Assembly (NCBI RefSeq): GCF_014596445.1
Contig: NZ_MECL01000057.1
Coordinates: 62,001-126,000 of the forward strand
Direction: 5' to 3'
DNA: 64,000 nucleotides
DNA from: Streptomyces sp. CBMA29
GTDB taxonomy: Bacteria; Actinomycetota; Actinomycetes; Streptomycetales; Streptomycetaceae
Shown here: piece after piece, positions 1 to 9,444 of the stretch
How positions within the stretch are numbered: position 1 is the first letter of the stretch
Layout: the number at the start of each line of letters is the position of its first letter
Position numbers and translations under genes: made by a program
The notes under the pieces: generated by a model
What the model was told of the DNA's origin: nothing
What the model saw: only the letters and a program-made list of their open reading frames with translations
Database searches by the model: none

Positions 1-2585
1 TTGACACGGCTGGTGGCGGAGATCGCGGCGGCGAGCGCGGCCGGGGACATGTGCTCGCCCGCGTCGGCCAGCGCGTCGATCACCGCGGCCACCAGCGAGT
101 CCTCAGGGGGAAGCCGCACATACTCCCGCTGCGCCTTGTACACGCTGCTGGCCACGACGAGAGAGCCGAGAAGAGGCACCGCGGCAACTGGCACGTCCGT
201 TTCTGCGAAGAGTTCCGCCGTCCCCCCCGAGGAGGTCCGCTTTCGCGGTTGCCGCACCGGCACGTTGGGGCCGATCGTTGCAGGGTGTCCGTCCGCCGGT
301 CCGGTGGACGCGGACCACCAACCCGGCGTGACCGCTTCCCTCGGCAGTACCTGCCAGCCTTCGGGCAGGGCGCTCGGCTCCGGTAGAAGTACGAGCAGCG
401 GAACGGTCACCTCGGCGAGCGACGCCCCGCCGTGGTACCCGGCTTTGCGCGGTGTATACCGGATGTCCTCGCGCCAGGGCACGACAATGGTCCCGTCGCC
501 TTCGAGCACGCGCGGCCCGCTCAGCTCGATCTCACCGTCGCCGGCACTACCTGTGCGCCATCGGGAGGACTCCGCACCGGCGGCAAGCCGAGGTGCGTCG
601 GTTCCATGCTCCAGGACGTGGCCGTGGTCGGCGACGAGGAGCACCGGACGGCCGTATGCCTTGGCCGAAGTGAGCAACTCTCGCAGAAAGCTGATGTCGC
701 CGATGCGCCACCCCGCGCGCTCGCCCTGCTGCCCATGGTCGAGGGCGTCGTCGATCGTGTTGAGTACGGCGCCGACCACGGCGTCGGAGGCGAGAGCGGC
801 GGCGAGTTCCTCGCTGAGCCGGTGTCCTGACGGCCCCTGTATCGAGGACTTGTGGAAGAGCAGGCCGGTTCGCCGCCGCTGCTTCCAGAAGGTCGTGAAT
901 CCGGCTGTCTCCACGGACTGACCGCCCATGAGCGCTTTGCCGGACAGAAGGGAAGCTCGGCTGATTCGTGTGACGGACGGGAGCATGGATACCGCCGCGA
1001 GCCGTCCGGTGAGTGCACCGGACCGCGGAACCGGCGCGGCCTCGATCCAGCCCTCGCGTTCGGCCTCCTCTCCGAGCTGTACAGCGACGGCGCTGCTCAT
1101 GCCGTCCAACAGCAGAATCAGCGGTGCCGACTTCTTCTGGCACAGAGGCTCGGCGGCTTCCGCGAGGACGTGCTCCACCAGGAGGCAATTGCCGGGATTA
1201 CGGTCCTCCGCGGTGCGGGTCCAGCCTGCCAGCCGGTTCGCGAACTGCTCGTCCACCAGATCCCTGCGCGCTCTGGCGGTGTCGTAGAGAGTGCGGTACG
1301 TCGCCGCCACCGCTGGGTCACGGGCCGGGTCGCCCGACCACAGCGCATGGAGCGCCCGATCCGCCCAGCCCCACCCGTTCAGGTGGGCGTGTACCCCGTG
1401 GGCGACCGATGTGGCAGCCGGCTGCGGCCCCTCGATCCAGCGGCGGATCCTGACCGCCATCGTCGCAATGTCGATCCGCTGCCGGAACAGCCCGGCGAGC
1501 GCGTGTCCTTCCAGTTCGCCGAGCGCGGACTCGGCCTCCACGTGCGAGCGCGCCAGTCCATCGGCCACGGAGCGAAGTTGTGCGTCGAAGCTGGACAGCA
1601 GGAATCGGCTGGTGCGCAGCGCGTCGGTGAGCCCGGCATCTTCGGCGAGGAGGTCGGCCCGTTCGATGACCTGGAGCACCCGTCGGCGGGCCGCGTCATT
1701 GTGCGCCGCCTCTCCGATCCAGCGGGTGAGAGTGCCTGCGACGGCGTCGCTGAAGGCCAGGACGTCAGCTCTGCGTACCTGGCCGAGGAGTCCGCCGACG
1801 GCGAGGACCGTGTCGGGGCTGGACTCCGGTGCGGCCATGGCCGCACCAAGCAGTCCGCGGGCCATGGCGTCGTCGCCGCGTCCGGTCTCCACCAGAGACA
1901 TCAGGACGGGTACAGCCGGTCCAGCCGTCTCAATGAGCCACTTGGTCAGTTCGGCCCTCTCCTCCACGCGGAGGTTCAGGAAACGTGCTGGCCCAGCCGA
2001 TGTACGCGACCACGTCAGCAACGCGTCGGCGTCGACGGCAATCCCGGCGGGCGCCTCCCCAGGAGTTCCCAGGCCGAGCCGTGCGACGAGCAGCGACCGC
2101 ACGGCCGCGTCGTAGGTCAGAACGGAACCCGACCGCTGCCATCCACCGGTGGGCTCCGCTTCGAGAAGCGCTTCAAGAAGCCATCCCGCCCGGTATATCC
2201 GCGGGTCGAGTTCCCTCGCCCCGAAGCGCTGCTTGACGATTTCCGGGCGCTGCACGGTGAGCATGCGGTGCTTGACGGCCTGGCCTCTGACGTCCCAGCC
2301 GAGATGCGTGTCGTCGATGTCGCTCGTGACGACCAGGAGCTCACCGACGCGGGAGGCGTCGGCGCGATGCCGCTGCCAGGCGTCGACGATGCCGAGGACG
2401 GACGACTGGTTGCTCACGTGCACGCGCCGGACGTTGTCACCGATTTTGACAGTGAACGACACCGCGGCCCGATCCTGGTAGTGGCCGTGTACCAGCATCA
2501 GCCGGTGGTCGCGCAGCTTGGTCGCGTACGTTTCCAGAAGTGCCTCGATGGTGAGCCGATTGACCGGCGGTGGAACCGTCGGCAT
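1..2585 (-). CDS. pglZ: PglZ, alkaline-phosphatase-fold protein of type 2 BREX/Pgl (C-terminus outside window)
   Basis: An open frame of 861 codons runs leftward off the window start with no stop, so the C-terminus is missing; Pgl-type PglZ proteins are usually about 950 residues. Two motifs mark the PglZ/alkaline-phosphatase fold: DGMS at residues 494-497, preceded by a hydrophobic strand, and ADHGHV with D653, H654 and H656, which should bind metal. The ATG overlaps the pglY stop as TGATG, so the two genes are translationally coupled and co-transcribed. PglZ is a required component of phage growth limitation (Pgl, type 2 BREX); its precise chemistry is still debated. Overlapping plus-strand frames here are antisense shadows. 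Identification is from motifs plus operon order. Confidence 0.93.
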   Translation of the reverse strand, partial: MPTVPPPVNRLTIEALLETYATKLRDHRLMLVHGHYQDRAAVSFTVKIGDNVRRVHVSNQSSVLGIVDAWQRHRADASRVGELLVVTSDIDDTHLGWDVRGQAVKHRMLTVQRPEIVKQRFGARELDPRIYRAGWLLEALLEAEPTGGWQRSGSVLTYDAAVRSLLVARLGLGTPGEAPAGIAVDADALLTWSRTSAGPARFLNLRVEERAELTKWLIETAGPAVPVLMSLVETGRGDDAMARGLLGAAMAAPESSPDTVLAVGGLLGQVRRADVLAFSDAVAGTLTRWIGEAAHNDAARRRVLQVIERADLLAEDAGLTDALRTSRFLLSSFDAQLRSVADGLARSHVEAESALGELEGHALAGLFRQRIDIATMAVRIRRWIEGPQPAATSVAHGVHAHLNGWGWADRALHALWSGDPARDPAVAATYRTLYDTARARRDLVDEQFANRLAGWTRTAEDRNPGNCLLVEHVLAEAAEPLCQKKSAPLILLLDGMSSAVAVQLGEEAEREGWIEAAPVPRSGALTGRLAAVSMLPSVTRISRASLLSGKALMGGQSVETAGFTTFWKQRRRTGLLFHKSSIQGPSGHRLSEELAAALASDAVVGAVLNTIDDALDHGQQGERAGWRIGDISFLRELLTSAKAYGRPVLLVADHGHVLEHGTDAPRLAAGAESSRWRTGSAGDGEIELSGPRVLEGDGTIVVPWREDIRYTPRKAGYHGGASLAEVTVPLLVLLPEPSALPEGWQVLPREAVTPGWWSASTGPADGHPATIGPNVPVRQPRKRTSSGGTAELFAETDVPVAAVPLLGSLVVASSVYKAQREYVRLPPEDSLVAAVIDALADAGEHMSPAALAAAISATSRV

Positions 2586-5500
2586 CACTGCTGACCTGCG
2601 CTGTCATCGGGTGAAATGTGCGCGTCGCCACCGTCCAACGGACGCCACACGATCTCGATCGGGATGCCCGGGTGGTCGGCCAGGTATCTGCGGATCTCAT
2701 CCTGCACATCGTCGACAGCCGCCGCGAGAACTGTTTCCAAGGCGCTGGGTCGCCGGGTGTCCAGGACATGGGGCGCGCTGGGCCCCGCTGACGGTCGAGC
2801 GGCCGGGGCTGTCTGCGGTGCGTCGAAGCCGATCTGCTCCGGCGCGCCCGAGGGGACGACCGGCGTGCCGTGGCGGGTCAGGCTGACGTCCTCCGCGTTG
2901 GGCGGCGCCGACGGGGTAACAGGCTGCGCGACGGTTGCCAGTCGGGCGGCGTCGGTGACCAGGGCGACGGACTGGTCAGCCAGTCGGCTGAGGGCCGGCA
3001 CGAGCGAATTGGCCTGCTCGTGGGCGTTGGCGGCGTCGCGTACCGAGGCGATAAGCCGCTCGGCCCGGTCTCCCACGCCATCCTCGCGGTCCACGAAGCT
3101 CAGTACGCTCTTCAGCAACGGCCAGTTCACCGCGTCGAGGGCGGCCAGCACCTCCGGCGCCTGTTTGATGGCAGCGGCCAGTTCCTGGTCGGTCACGTCG
3201 TAGGTGGCGGCGGCGAGTTCCTTCACCATCGAGGTGGCGTCCTTCGCCCTGGTCAGGCGGGCGAGCAGATCGGCGGCCGCACGCACGGACCGCATCCGGT
3301 CGGCGTCGGAACCGGCGATGCCGAGCTCCGCGGCGTGCTTGTCCAGCGACCGGCGGACTCCGTCCACCGCGGTCCGGTACTTCTCGATCTCGTCGCGGAT
3401 CTTGGATTCCAGTGCCCCGACGTTGCGGGCGAAGCGCACGGGCTGCACGCTCACGCCCAAGATCGTCGCGGCCCTGGTCCGTGCCGTGCCGAAGTCGTCC
3501 TCCGAGGGCAGTTGCACGGCCCTCAGACCGTATCCACGCCCGATGTGCTCCAGTTCGGGCGGTGGTACGGGGGCCGTCTCGTGAATCCATGTGCGGTCGT
3601 CGAGCAGGGCGTACGTAGCGATGATCAGGTTGGAGATGGTGCGGTCCAAGCCTGTGTAACCCAGTTCGACGATCCAGCGCCTGATGTCCTCGACGGCGAT
3701 CTCCGGACCCGCCTTGGCCTCGGACGCCTTCTGGTTGATACGAAGCCGCCAGTCGTTGAGCAGGTTCAGCGGTCCGTCGTGCACCTCGCCGAGCCCCAGG
3801 GGGTGCACGATCTTCTTCACGACGGGCAGGTGGTGCCGGTCGACGACGACCCGGCGGGAGCCGTCCTTCATTGCCTCCGTGATCCAGTGCATCGCTGTCC
3901 GCAACTCGGCGCGCGTGACCGCCTTACGGCTCCTGGTCGGATCGAAGTCCGGGTGCTTCGGATACAGCGCGGAGAACATGCCGTCGGCCAGCTCGTACAG
4001 ATTCTGCTCGAAGCTCAGCCCAGCCTGCGGTTTGGGCCGCGCGAAAGCAGGCTCCAGGGACAGCACGTGCTCGTTGTCTGGCACTTCGGCGCCGAGGCTT
4101 CCCGAATCCGGCTTCCCCAGACCGTACATCTGCTGGAGAACCATGGTCAGGGATGACGTCAGGTTCTCGCTCTGCGCCTTGAGCTGGTGCCGAATCTGCA
4201 CACGTTCGTCGGCGGACTTGGTCGGCGTGAGCTCGGTGAGCCGGTCGCGCTCCAGCACATAGTCCATCTTCAGCAGGCGGACGAGCTGATGCCGCTTCTG
4301 CTCGGCCAGGAAGTGCGGGAGCCATACGAGGGTAGGCGCCGCTTTCCCGTCCTGCTTCATCGTGTCGACGCGGTGCACATCGTCGCTGGGGTAGCCCTGT
4401 TCGGCGAAAGGGTAGTCAATGACGAACCGGATGTTGCCCTCGGTCTGGGGTGCGAACTGCTCATCGGGCAGGCTGACGCTGCCGATCCGGCTGACATTGC
4501 CGAACACGAACTCTGCGGTGCGCTTCGTACCCCGCCAGACGATCTCGCGCTCGCTGATGAACGCCTGTGCATCCGGAATACCGAGGGCGTCCCACAGCCG
4601 GTCCTTCACCCACACCCGCCAAGGGCCCATTCCCTCGCCCTCGCTCACGGAGGCGAGCAGCGGTTCGACGTCGAGATCCGCCAGGTGCAGATGGAACACG
4701 GGGTCGGAGCCGCCCTCGCTGCGCAGCTCGCCGAATTCCGCCTGAAGTTCCTTGAGCCGCTTGACGGCCAGCGATCCGGCGCTTCCCAGCCGGACTCTGA
4801 TCGAACCGTGGTTGAGAGCGGCCAGCCGGTCGCCCGTGAGTCGGGACAGCGCGGGCACGTTCGGTGCGAGCGCCGCCAGCAGCAGTGTCTTGACCAGGCG
4901 CTCATCGCCCTTGAAACGGACGTCGTCGGCCGATCCGTACTTGGCGAGCAGGTGGTTGTGCACCCGCGCGTGGAAGCGTTTGGCAGTCTCGGCCTCCTTC
5001 CGGAGCCGCGCTGTGAACGCTTCCCCGGTGCCGTCGACAATGACGTCCCAGAGATCGCCAAGCGGGATGAGCTCGCCCATCTTCAGGTCGTCGCGCCGCC
5101 GCCGCAGGGTCTCTTCCACGAGTTTGAGCCCGGTGCGTTCGCGCTGGAGTGCACCGGCCAGTTCCACCAGGACGTTGAGGAAGGCGGGAGACAGCGGATA
5201 GACATCCCGGAAGTCCTCCCAGGTCGCTTCGGTACGGCCGCTGGCGTCGAGCAGCACCTGCCGCACGTCGTCGGCGGACGACTCCACGGCGGCGAACGCC
5301 GAGGCCCGCGCGGCTTCCATGCCAGGCTTCGGCGCCAGGACACGGTGTTTGATGATCTCGATGAGATTGCTGTCCTCGAGGTCCACGACGTCGATACGGC
5401 CGGCCAGGTACTGGACCTGCTGCTCCAGATTCTGCACCTCGGCACCGGCGACATCGGACCCGATGAGCTGGGACAGGTCACGCTGCCGGGAGATGAACGA

Positions 5501-6490
5501 GATGATCGGCACCGGACGGTCGCTGTCGCCCGACTCGATCAGCTTCACCAGCCGCTGCACCTGGTCGCGGACGAAGTCCTGCTCGCCCATGTGTGCCTGC
5601 AACCACAGGATCAGCTCGTCCAGGAAGAGCACGATTCCGTCGTAGCCGAGGCTCTGCGCGTGCCGCGACACGACCGCGAGACCGTTCTCCAGCGGGATGA
5701 ACGCGTTCTTGTCGCCACGGGCGCCGGTGGCGTACGCGGCCATGGGACCGGACAGCAGAGCGGAGACGAGGGCCTCGCGGTGCGGGTCATCCTTAGGGGC
5801 GGCGAAGGCACGGTCCAGGTCTGCCGTCGTCCACCCGCCGGGAACGGGAACAGCCGTCGCGAAGCCGGTGGTGTCGAGATCGTCCTCTTCCGCGGCGGCA
5901 GCCGCGACACCGCTCGGTGTGACGGCGACGCCGCCGCTGCTCAGCCACTGTGCGAATTTCGTGTCGTCCGCGAGGAACGTCCGCTGCCGACGCGCGTCCG
6001 CGATGGCGGCGTCCGCGCGGTACACCGCAGGTGTCGGCTTATCGGGGTGCAGTTTCCGTACGGTGGCCACGTATCCACCGAGCAGGGCGGAGTCCAGGTC
6101 GACCGAGCCGACCAGGTGGTAGGGCACCATCAGGAACTTGCTGCGCCGCAGCCACTCGTCGTGCTCAGCGATCACTTCCTGCAACCGTCGCTTCGCCCGC
6201 GCGGCGGGATGGTTGTTCAGCGCGGCGTGCAGGACGGTCAGGAAGTGGCTCTTACCGGCGCCGAATGAGCCGTGCAGATACGCCGCGTGCGAGGTGCCGG
6301 TCCTGACCGCGGCTCCGACCAGGCCCAGGGCTCGTCTGAAGGCAGTCTGCAACTGGTCGGTGACGACGTACTCCGCCACCCGCTGGTCTGTCTCGGTGAA
6401 GCCACCGGAGAGCTCCACCTTGAAGTCGCCGGCATGGACGTCTTCCTTGATGTCGATGACATCGCGCAGGAAGAGTTCGCTGGTAGTCAT
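2585..6490 (-). CDS. pglY: PglY, large P-loop ATPase of type 2 BREX/Pgl
   Basis: A 1301-residue protein, close to the usual PglY length (about 1290). A P-loop GSFGAGKS lies at residues 74-81 and a Walker B strand ending in DE at 291-292, typical of the BrxC/PglY AAA-like ATPases. The rest is large, helical and without membrane segments. The frame is open to 6559, but the ATG at 6490 gives an N-terminus beginning MTTSELFLRDVI, typical of the family, with GAG 7 nt upstream. It overlaps pglZ and is divergent from the qatB-like gene, sharing a 220-bp intergenic region. In Pgl the ATPase acts with PglX, PglZ and the PglW kinase to restrict and mark phage DNA. Confidence 0.95.
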   Translation of the reverse strand: MTTSELFLRDVIDIKEDVHAGDFKVELSGGFTETDQRVAEYVVTDQLQTAFRRALGLVGAAVRTGTSHAAYLHGSFGAGKSHFLTVLHAALNNHPAARAKRRLQEVIAEHDEWLRRSKFLMVPYHLVGSVDLDSALLGGYVATVRKLHPDKPTPAVYRADAAIADARRQRTFLADDTKFAQWLSSGGVAVTPSGVAAAAAEEDDLDTTGFATAVPVPGGWTTADLDRAFAAPKDDPHREALVSALLSGPMAAYATGARGDKNAFIPLENGLAVVSRHAQSLGYDGIVLFLDELILWLQAHMGEQDFVRDQVQRLVKLIESGDSDRPVPIISFISRQRDLSQLIGSDVAGAEVQNLEQQVQYLAGRIDVVDLEDSNLIEIIKHRVLAPKPGMEAARASAFAAVESSADDVRQVLLDASGRTEATWEDFRDVYPLSPAFLNVLVELAGALQRERTGLKLVEETLRRRRDDLKMGELIPLGDLWDVIVDGTGEAFTARLRKEAETAKRFHARVHNHLLAKYGSADDVRFKGDERLVKTLLLAALAPNVPALSRLTGDRLAALNHGSIRVRLGSAGSLAVKRLKELQAEFGELRSEGGSDPVFHLHLADLDVEPLLASVSEGEGMGPWRVWVKDRLWDALGIPDAQAFISEREIVWRGTKRTAEFVFGNVSRIGSVSLPDEQFAPQTEGNIRFVIDYPFAEQGYPSDDVHRVDTMKQDGKAAPTLVWLPHFLAEQKRHQLVRLLKMDYVLERDRLTELTPTKSADERVQIRHQLKAQSENLTSSLTMVLQQMYGLGKPDSGSLGAEVPDNEHVLSLEPAFARPKPQAGLSFEQNLYELADGMFSALYPKHPDFDPTRSRKAVTRAELRTAMHWITEAMKDGSRRVVVDRHHLPVVKKIVHPLGLGEVHDGPLNLLNDWRLRINQKASEAKAGPEIAVEDIRRWIVELGYTGLDRTISNLIIATYALLDDRTWIHETAPVPPPELEHIGRGYGLRAVQLPSEDDFGTARTRAATILGVSVQPVRFARNVGALESKIRDEIEKYRTAVDGVRRSLDKHAAELGIAGSDADRMRSVRAAADLLARLTRAKDATSMVKELAAATYDVTDQELAAAIKQAPEVLAALDAVNWPLLKSVLSFVDREDGVGDRAERLIASVRDAANAHEQANSLVPALSRLADQSVALVTDAARLATVAQPVTPSAPPNAEDVSLTRHGTPVVPSGAPEQIGFDAPQTAPAARPSAGPSAPHVLDTRRPSALETVLAAAVDDVQDEIRRYLADHPGIPIEIVWRPLDGGDAHISPDDSAGQQ

Positions 6491-6711
6491 CGGCAGCTCG
6501 CGTTCTCCGGGGCAGACGTTCTGGCAAGTACGCGCAAAAACAACTACGCGCGCAATCATTCTGTCAGCCCAGGCCGAGGCGCCGCCCGGAATAGCCCGTT
6601 CCCCCGCCTCTATCCGATCAGGCCGACATGGCCGAGTCGCGCCCTATCCCGCTTCCCCGCCGGATGTTGCACTGAATGAGCAGCGGTTGCCGGATCGAGG
6701 GGGTACGGCAG

Positions 6712-7515
6712 ATGGGCACGTCCACGCGGTGGCAAGGCCCTCGGTGGCGCGGCCTGAGCACTCGGCTCGCTCGCTGGGACACCGACCGGTCCGACCCCGG
6801 CGCCACCGTGGACGCGGCGATCGAGGACCTGTGGGACGCCTGCCGCAGAGATCCCACCGCGTTCGGCCTGCGGGACACCGCACGCTCGGCAGGCGACCGG
6901 CTTGCCGGAGCCATGGCCGTTCTCGCTACCGAAGGACCGGCAGGGCTGATCCGGCCAGACCCCGCAGAACCTTGGCAGGACTACGCCGACGCGTTCGTCA
7001 CCGGTCTGACCCGGCAAGTGGCCGGTGACGGCACCAGCATCGCCGACGCCGCGGTACGCCGTGCCATGGGGGCTTCAGTACGGCGACTGCTGGAGACCCA
7101 TCCCGAGGTGCGGGACGCCGTCAGCGATCCAGAGCTGGCGGGCCGCGGCTGGTTCGGCGAGCTGCTCTGCTTCCTCTACCAGTGGTTCTTCGCGGATCTC
7201 GTCACCGAATTCCTCCAGTCGGTGGTCGCCGAGAAGATCAAACTGACGCTGCCCGTCCTGGTCATAGTGGACGCGGAGGACCGGATCGCCGACAAGATCG
7301 CCGAGCGCATTGTCTCGCTCGTGCCCAACCCTTGTGAGGAGATCGCCGCCGATCAGGACCCCGGCGCGGCCAAAGCCGCGACCGATGCCCTGTCCGGGGA
7401 GGTCGAGGTCCCACCACTGTCCGACATGGCCCGCCGCCTCGTCCCCGGCACGGTCGGGAAGATCCTCGGCTTCGGCATCGACTCGCTCATCCAGGACGAG
7501 GGGGATGCCGCATGA
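6712..7515 (+). CDS. QatB-like partner protein of a QueC-like enzyme
   Basis: A 267-residue cytosolic protein of no classical fold that I can name. The start is the ATG at 6712, with GAGGGGG 8 nt upstream, rather than an in-frame start at 6676; this gives the N-terminus MGTSTRWQGP. An MGTS start is, from memory, characteristic of QatB proteins of the Qat anti-phage system, and methionine removal would expose a glycine. The C-terminal half contains an aromatic helix (residues ~145-160, GWFGELLCFLYQWFF) and an amphipathic stretch. The stop overlaps the next start as ATGA, so it is tightly coupled to the QueC-like gene. Family assignment rests on the N-terminus, length and neighbour; homology has not been tested. 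Alternative: a defence protein of unknown class. Confidence 0.65.
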   Translation: MGTSTRWQGPRWRGLSTRLARWDTDRSDPGATVDAAIEDLWDACRRDPTAFGLRDTARSAGDRLAGAMAVLATEGPAGLIRPDPAEPWQDYADAFVTGLTRQVAGDGTSIADAAVRRAMGASVRRLLETHPEVRDAVSDPELAGRGWFGELLCFLYQWFFADLVTEFLQSVVAEKIKLTLPVLVIVDAEDRIADKIAERIVSLVPNPCEEIAADQDPGAAKAATDALSGEVEVPPLSDMARRLVPGTVGKILGFGIDSLIQDEGDAA

Positions 7516-8807
7516 GGTCGGCCGACGAGAGCTCCTCCTTCTGGTGGCGAGCGCACGACGACGAACCTCCCGCAGGCCCTGGTTGGTGGCCGATCGGTGA
7601 GGCGAGCTACCGGGAACGCGAGGTTCGTATCACCGGCCACCACTTCCTCGAGGGGCCCGCGCCCGCCTGGGCCGACGACCTACTACGGGTGGCGCGGGCG
7701 GCCTTCCTCGCCGACAAACTCGTCGCCAGGGAGCCGACGGCCGATCGCTGGACCCGGAACCTACGGCTGTCGGTGCCGGTCTCAGAACCCGAGCGCTGGC
7801 AGGAAGACGGAGGGGCCGGAGACGTTGTCGAATCATTGCTTGGTGTACTCACCGGAGACAGATGGGAACTGCTGACGCGTGTGCTGCCGTCGCAGCCCGC
7901 CCAGGCCCCGCTCCCGTCCGGGCGCGACTGGCGCCCGGATGAGATCGCACTTTTCTCCGGCGGCCTCGACTCGCTGAGCTGGGCGGCAGAGCGGGCGGCG
8001 GTCGCGGGTCAGGGTCCGCTGCTGCTCGTCGGATTCCATGAGCCCAAGGCACGAGACGTCCAGCAACGTGTCCACGAGGCGGTGAAGAGCCGTGCCCGCG
8101 AGTCCGGTCGCCGAGTCCTCCGCCTTACCCCGAGCCAAATGCCACGAGGTGAAGGCGGCAGAAAGACAGTCGAGCTCTCCTCCCGTCCACGCGGTCTCCT
8201 CTACGTGGCGACAGCCGTCCGCGCGGCTGCCGCGAGCCGCGTAGCCTCTGTCCAGATCCCCGAGAACGGCCAGGTCGCGCTCAATCCGCCGCTGACCGCG
8301 GCTCGTACGTCCGCGCTGTCCACCAGGTCGGTGCACCCATGGAGCCTGCACCTGCTCAACAGCGCGATCCGCGACATCGGCGGCGCCGTCACCGTGACGA
8401 ACCCTCTGGCGAGGCTCACCAAGGGCGAGGTCTGTCGCAAGGCCCTGGATGCCCGCATCTCCCCCACCGTTCTCGCGGACACCCTGAGCTGTGGCCATCC
8501 GCCCATACGCCGTGGCAGGAAGTACACCAACTGCGGAGTTTGCTTCCCCTGCCTCGTTCGCCGCTCCGGCATCCTGGCTGCCTGCGGTTTCGACGCCACG
8601 GATTACGAGAAGGAGCCGTGGGACCAGAAACTCAGCGCCCGTCGCCGCCGGGACTGGCACGCCCTCCGGCTCTGGCTGGCCCGGCCGTACGGCATCCGCG
8701 ACATCATCGCCGACCAGCCGTTGCCGCCAGATACCGACATCGCCTCTTGGTTGCGGGTGGTGCGGGCAGGGCGCGCGGAGCTGAGGAACCTGGTGGGACC
8801 GGAGTAG
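7512..8807 (+). CDS. QueC-like PP-loop enzyme, QatC-like (7-cyano-7-deazaguanine synthase fold)
   Basis: A 431-residue protein with an N-terminal extension of about 140 residues and then a QueC-type N-type ATP pyrophosphatase domain. The PP-loop SGGLDS is at residues 149-154, and a zinc cluster is formed by C327, C341, C344 and C347 (CGHPP ... CGVCFPC). Genuine QueC is about 230 residues and sits with queD/queE/queF, none of which is here, so a queuosine role is unlikely. Length, extension and the preceding QatB-like gene point to QatC, the QueC-like component of the Qat defence system. No qatA ATPase or qatD TatD nuclease is adjacent. The reaction is inferred: ATP-dependent activation of a 7-deazaguanine carboxylate, possibly to modify a protein partner. 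Confidence 0.75.
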   Translation: MRSADESSSFWWRAHDDEPPAGPGWWPIGEASYREREVRITGHHFLEGPAPAWADDLLRVARAAFLADKLVAREPTADRWTRNLRLSVPVSEPERWQEDGGAGDVVESLLGVLTGDRWELLTRVLPSQPAQAPLPSGRDWRPDEIALFSGGLDSLSWAAERAAVAGQGPLLLVGFHEPKARDVQQRVHEAVKSRARESGRRVLRLTPSQMPRGEGGRKTVELSSRPRGLLYVATAVRAAAASRVASVQIPENGQVALNPPLTAARTSALSTRSVHPWSLHLLNSAIRDIGGAVTVTNPLARLTKGEVCRKALDARISPTVLADTLSCGHPPIRRGRKYTNCGVCFPCLVRRSGILAACGFDATDYEKEPWDQKLSARRRRDWHALRLWLARPYGIRDIIADQPLPPDTDIASWLRVVRAGRAELRNLVGPE

Positions 8808-8839
8808 CCGCCGCCCCGCTCTCCCCCGCACCCAACACC

Positions 8840-9238
8840 TCAAGGGCACCTGGCGATGTCCGCCCAGACCGTCTTGCCCACCTCCCGCGGGGCCACGCCC
8901 CACGCCTGCGACAGCGCCTGGACGAGTACCAGCCCCCGACCGGCCTCGGCGTCCCCACTGGGCGACGCGATGTCCGCAGGCACGGGCGGCTTCCGCTCGA
9001 TACGCGCGTCGCTCACCTCGACGCGGACCGCCTCCGGGCCGAGAGCGACCCGCAGTTCGAAGTCCCGACCGGGAACGCGGCCGTGGGTGACGGCGTTGGC
9101 GGCCAACTCGGCCACGATTGTGGCCGCCGTGTCCGACACGGCGCTGCCGTACGGCAGCCCCCACACGTCGAGTTGACGCACCGCCAGGTGTCGGGCGAGC
9201 CGCGCACCGCACCTGGTGGCGGAGAGTCGGAGCACCAA
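8840..9238 (-). CDS. RsbW-like HATPase (anti-sigma/serine kinase type)
   Basis: A small ATP-binding protein of the HATPase_c/RsbW class: the N-box region reads ELAANAVTHG, followed by VEVSDAR and a GRGLVLVQALS G-box. Such single-domain proteins are very numerous in Streptomyces, often beside XRE-DUF397 pairs as here, and their targets are mostly unknown. The start is unsettled. The first listed codon is TTG at 9238, but the frame stays open upstream to about 9310 with coding-like composition and no ATG or GTG, so the true N-terminus may be longer or a base may be missing. It converges on the QatC-like gene with 32 bp between and is divergent from the XRE gene. Confidence 0.75.
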   Translation of the reverse strand: MVLRLSATRCGARLARHLAVRQLDVWGLPYGSAVSDTAATIVAELAANAVTHGRVPGRDFELRVALGPEAVRVEVSDARIERKPPVPADIASPSGDAEAGRGLVLVQALSQAWGVAPREVGKTVWADIARCP

Positions 9239-9444
9239 CTCCGGGTCCGGGGCAGGGATCTGGGTGGCGTTTTCACTGTCATGTGACAGAGCGTGCTCAT
9301 TCGTATCTACGCTGAGAAGTAGCGGCGCCGGTACGGGGAGTGAGCTGTCCGGCCGCCGATCCGGTACGTCCGGTCCGTCCGGCGCGTACCCCGAGAGACG
9401 GCGGACGCCGTCCGGCAGGCACGTGAACGGTGGAGGCGGGTCCG

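Noticed and set aside
852..2594. Long plus-strand open frame (580 codons) across the pglZ region
   Set aside because: It is antisense to pglZ, whose minus-strand frame carries DGMS and ADHGHV motifs and a coupled start; the plus frame has no family resemblance.
4187..6268. 693-codon plus-strand frame within pglY
   Set aside because: Shadow of pglY; long antisense frames are normal at this GC content.
7512..8807. Housekeeping queuosine gene queC
   Set aside because: Nearly twice the length of QueC, no queD/E/F neighbours, and paired with a QatB-like gene in a defence island.
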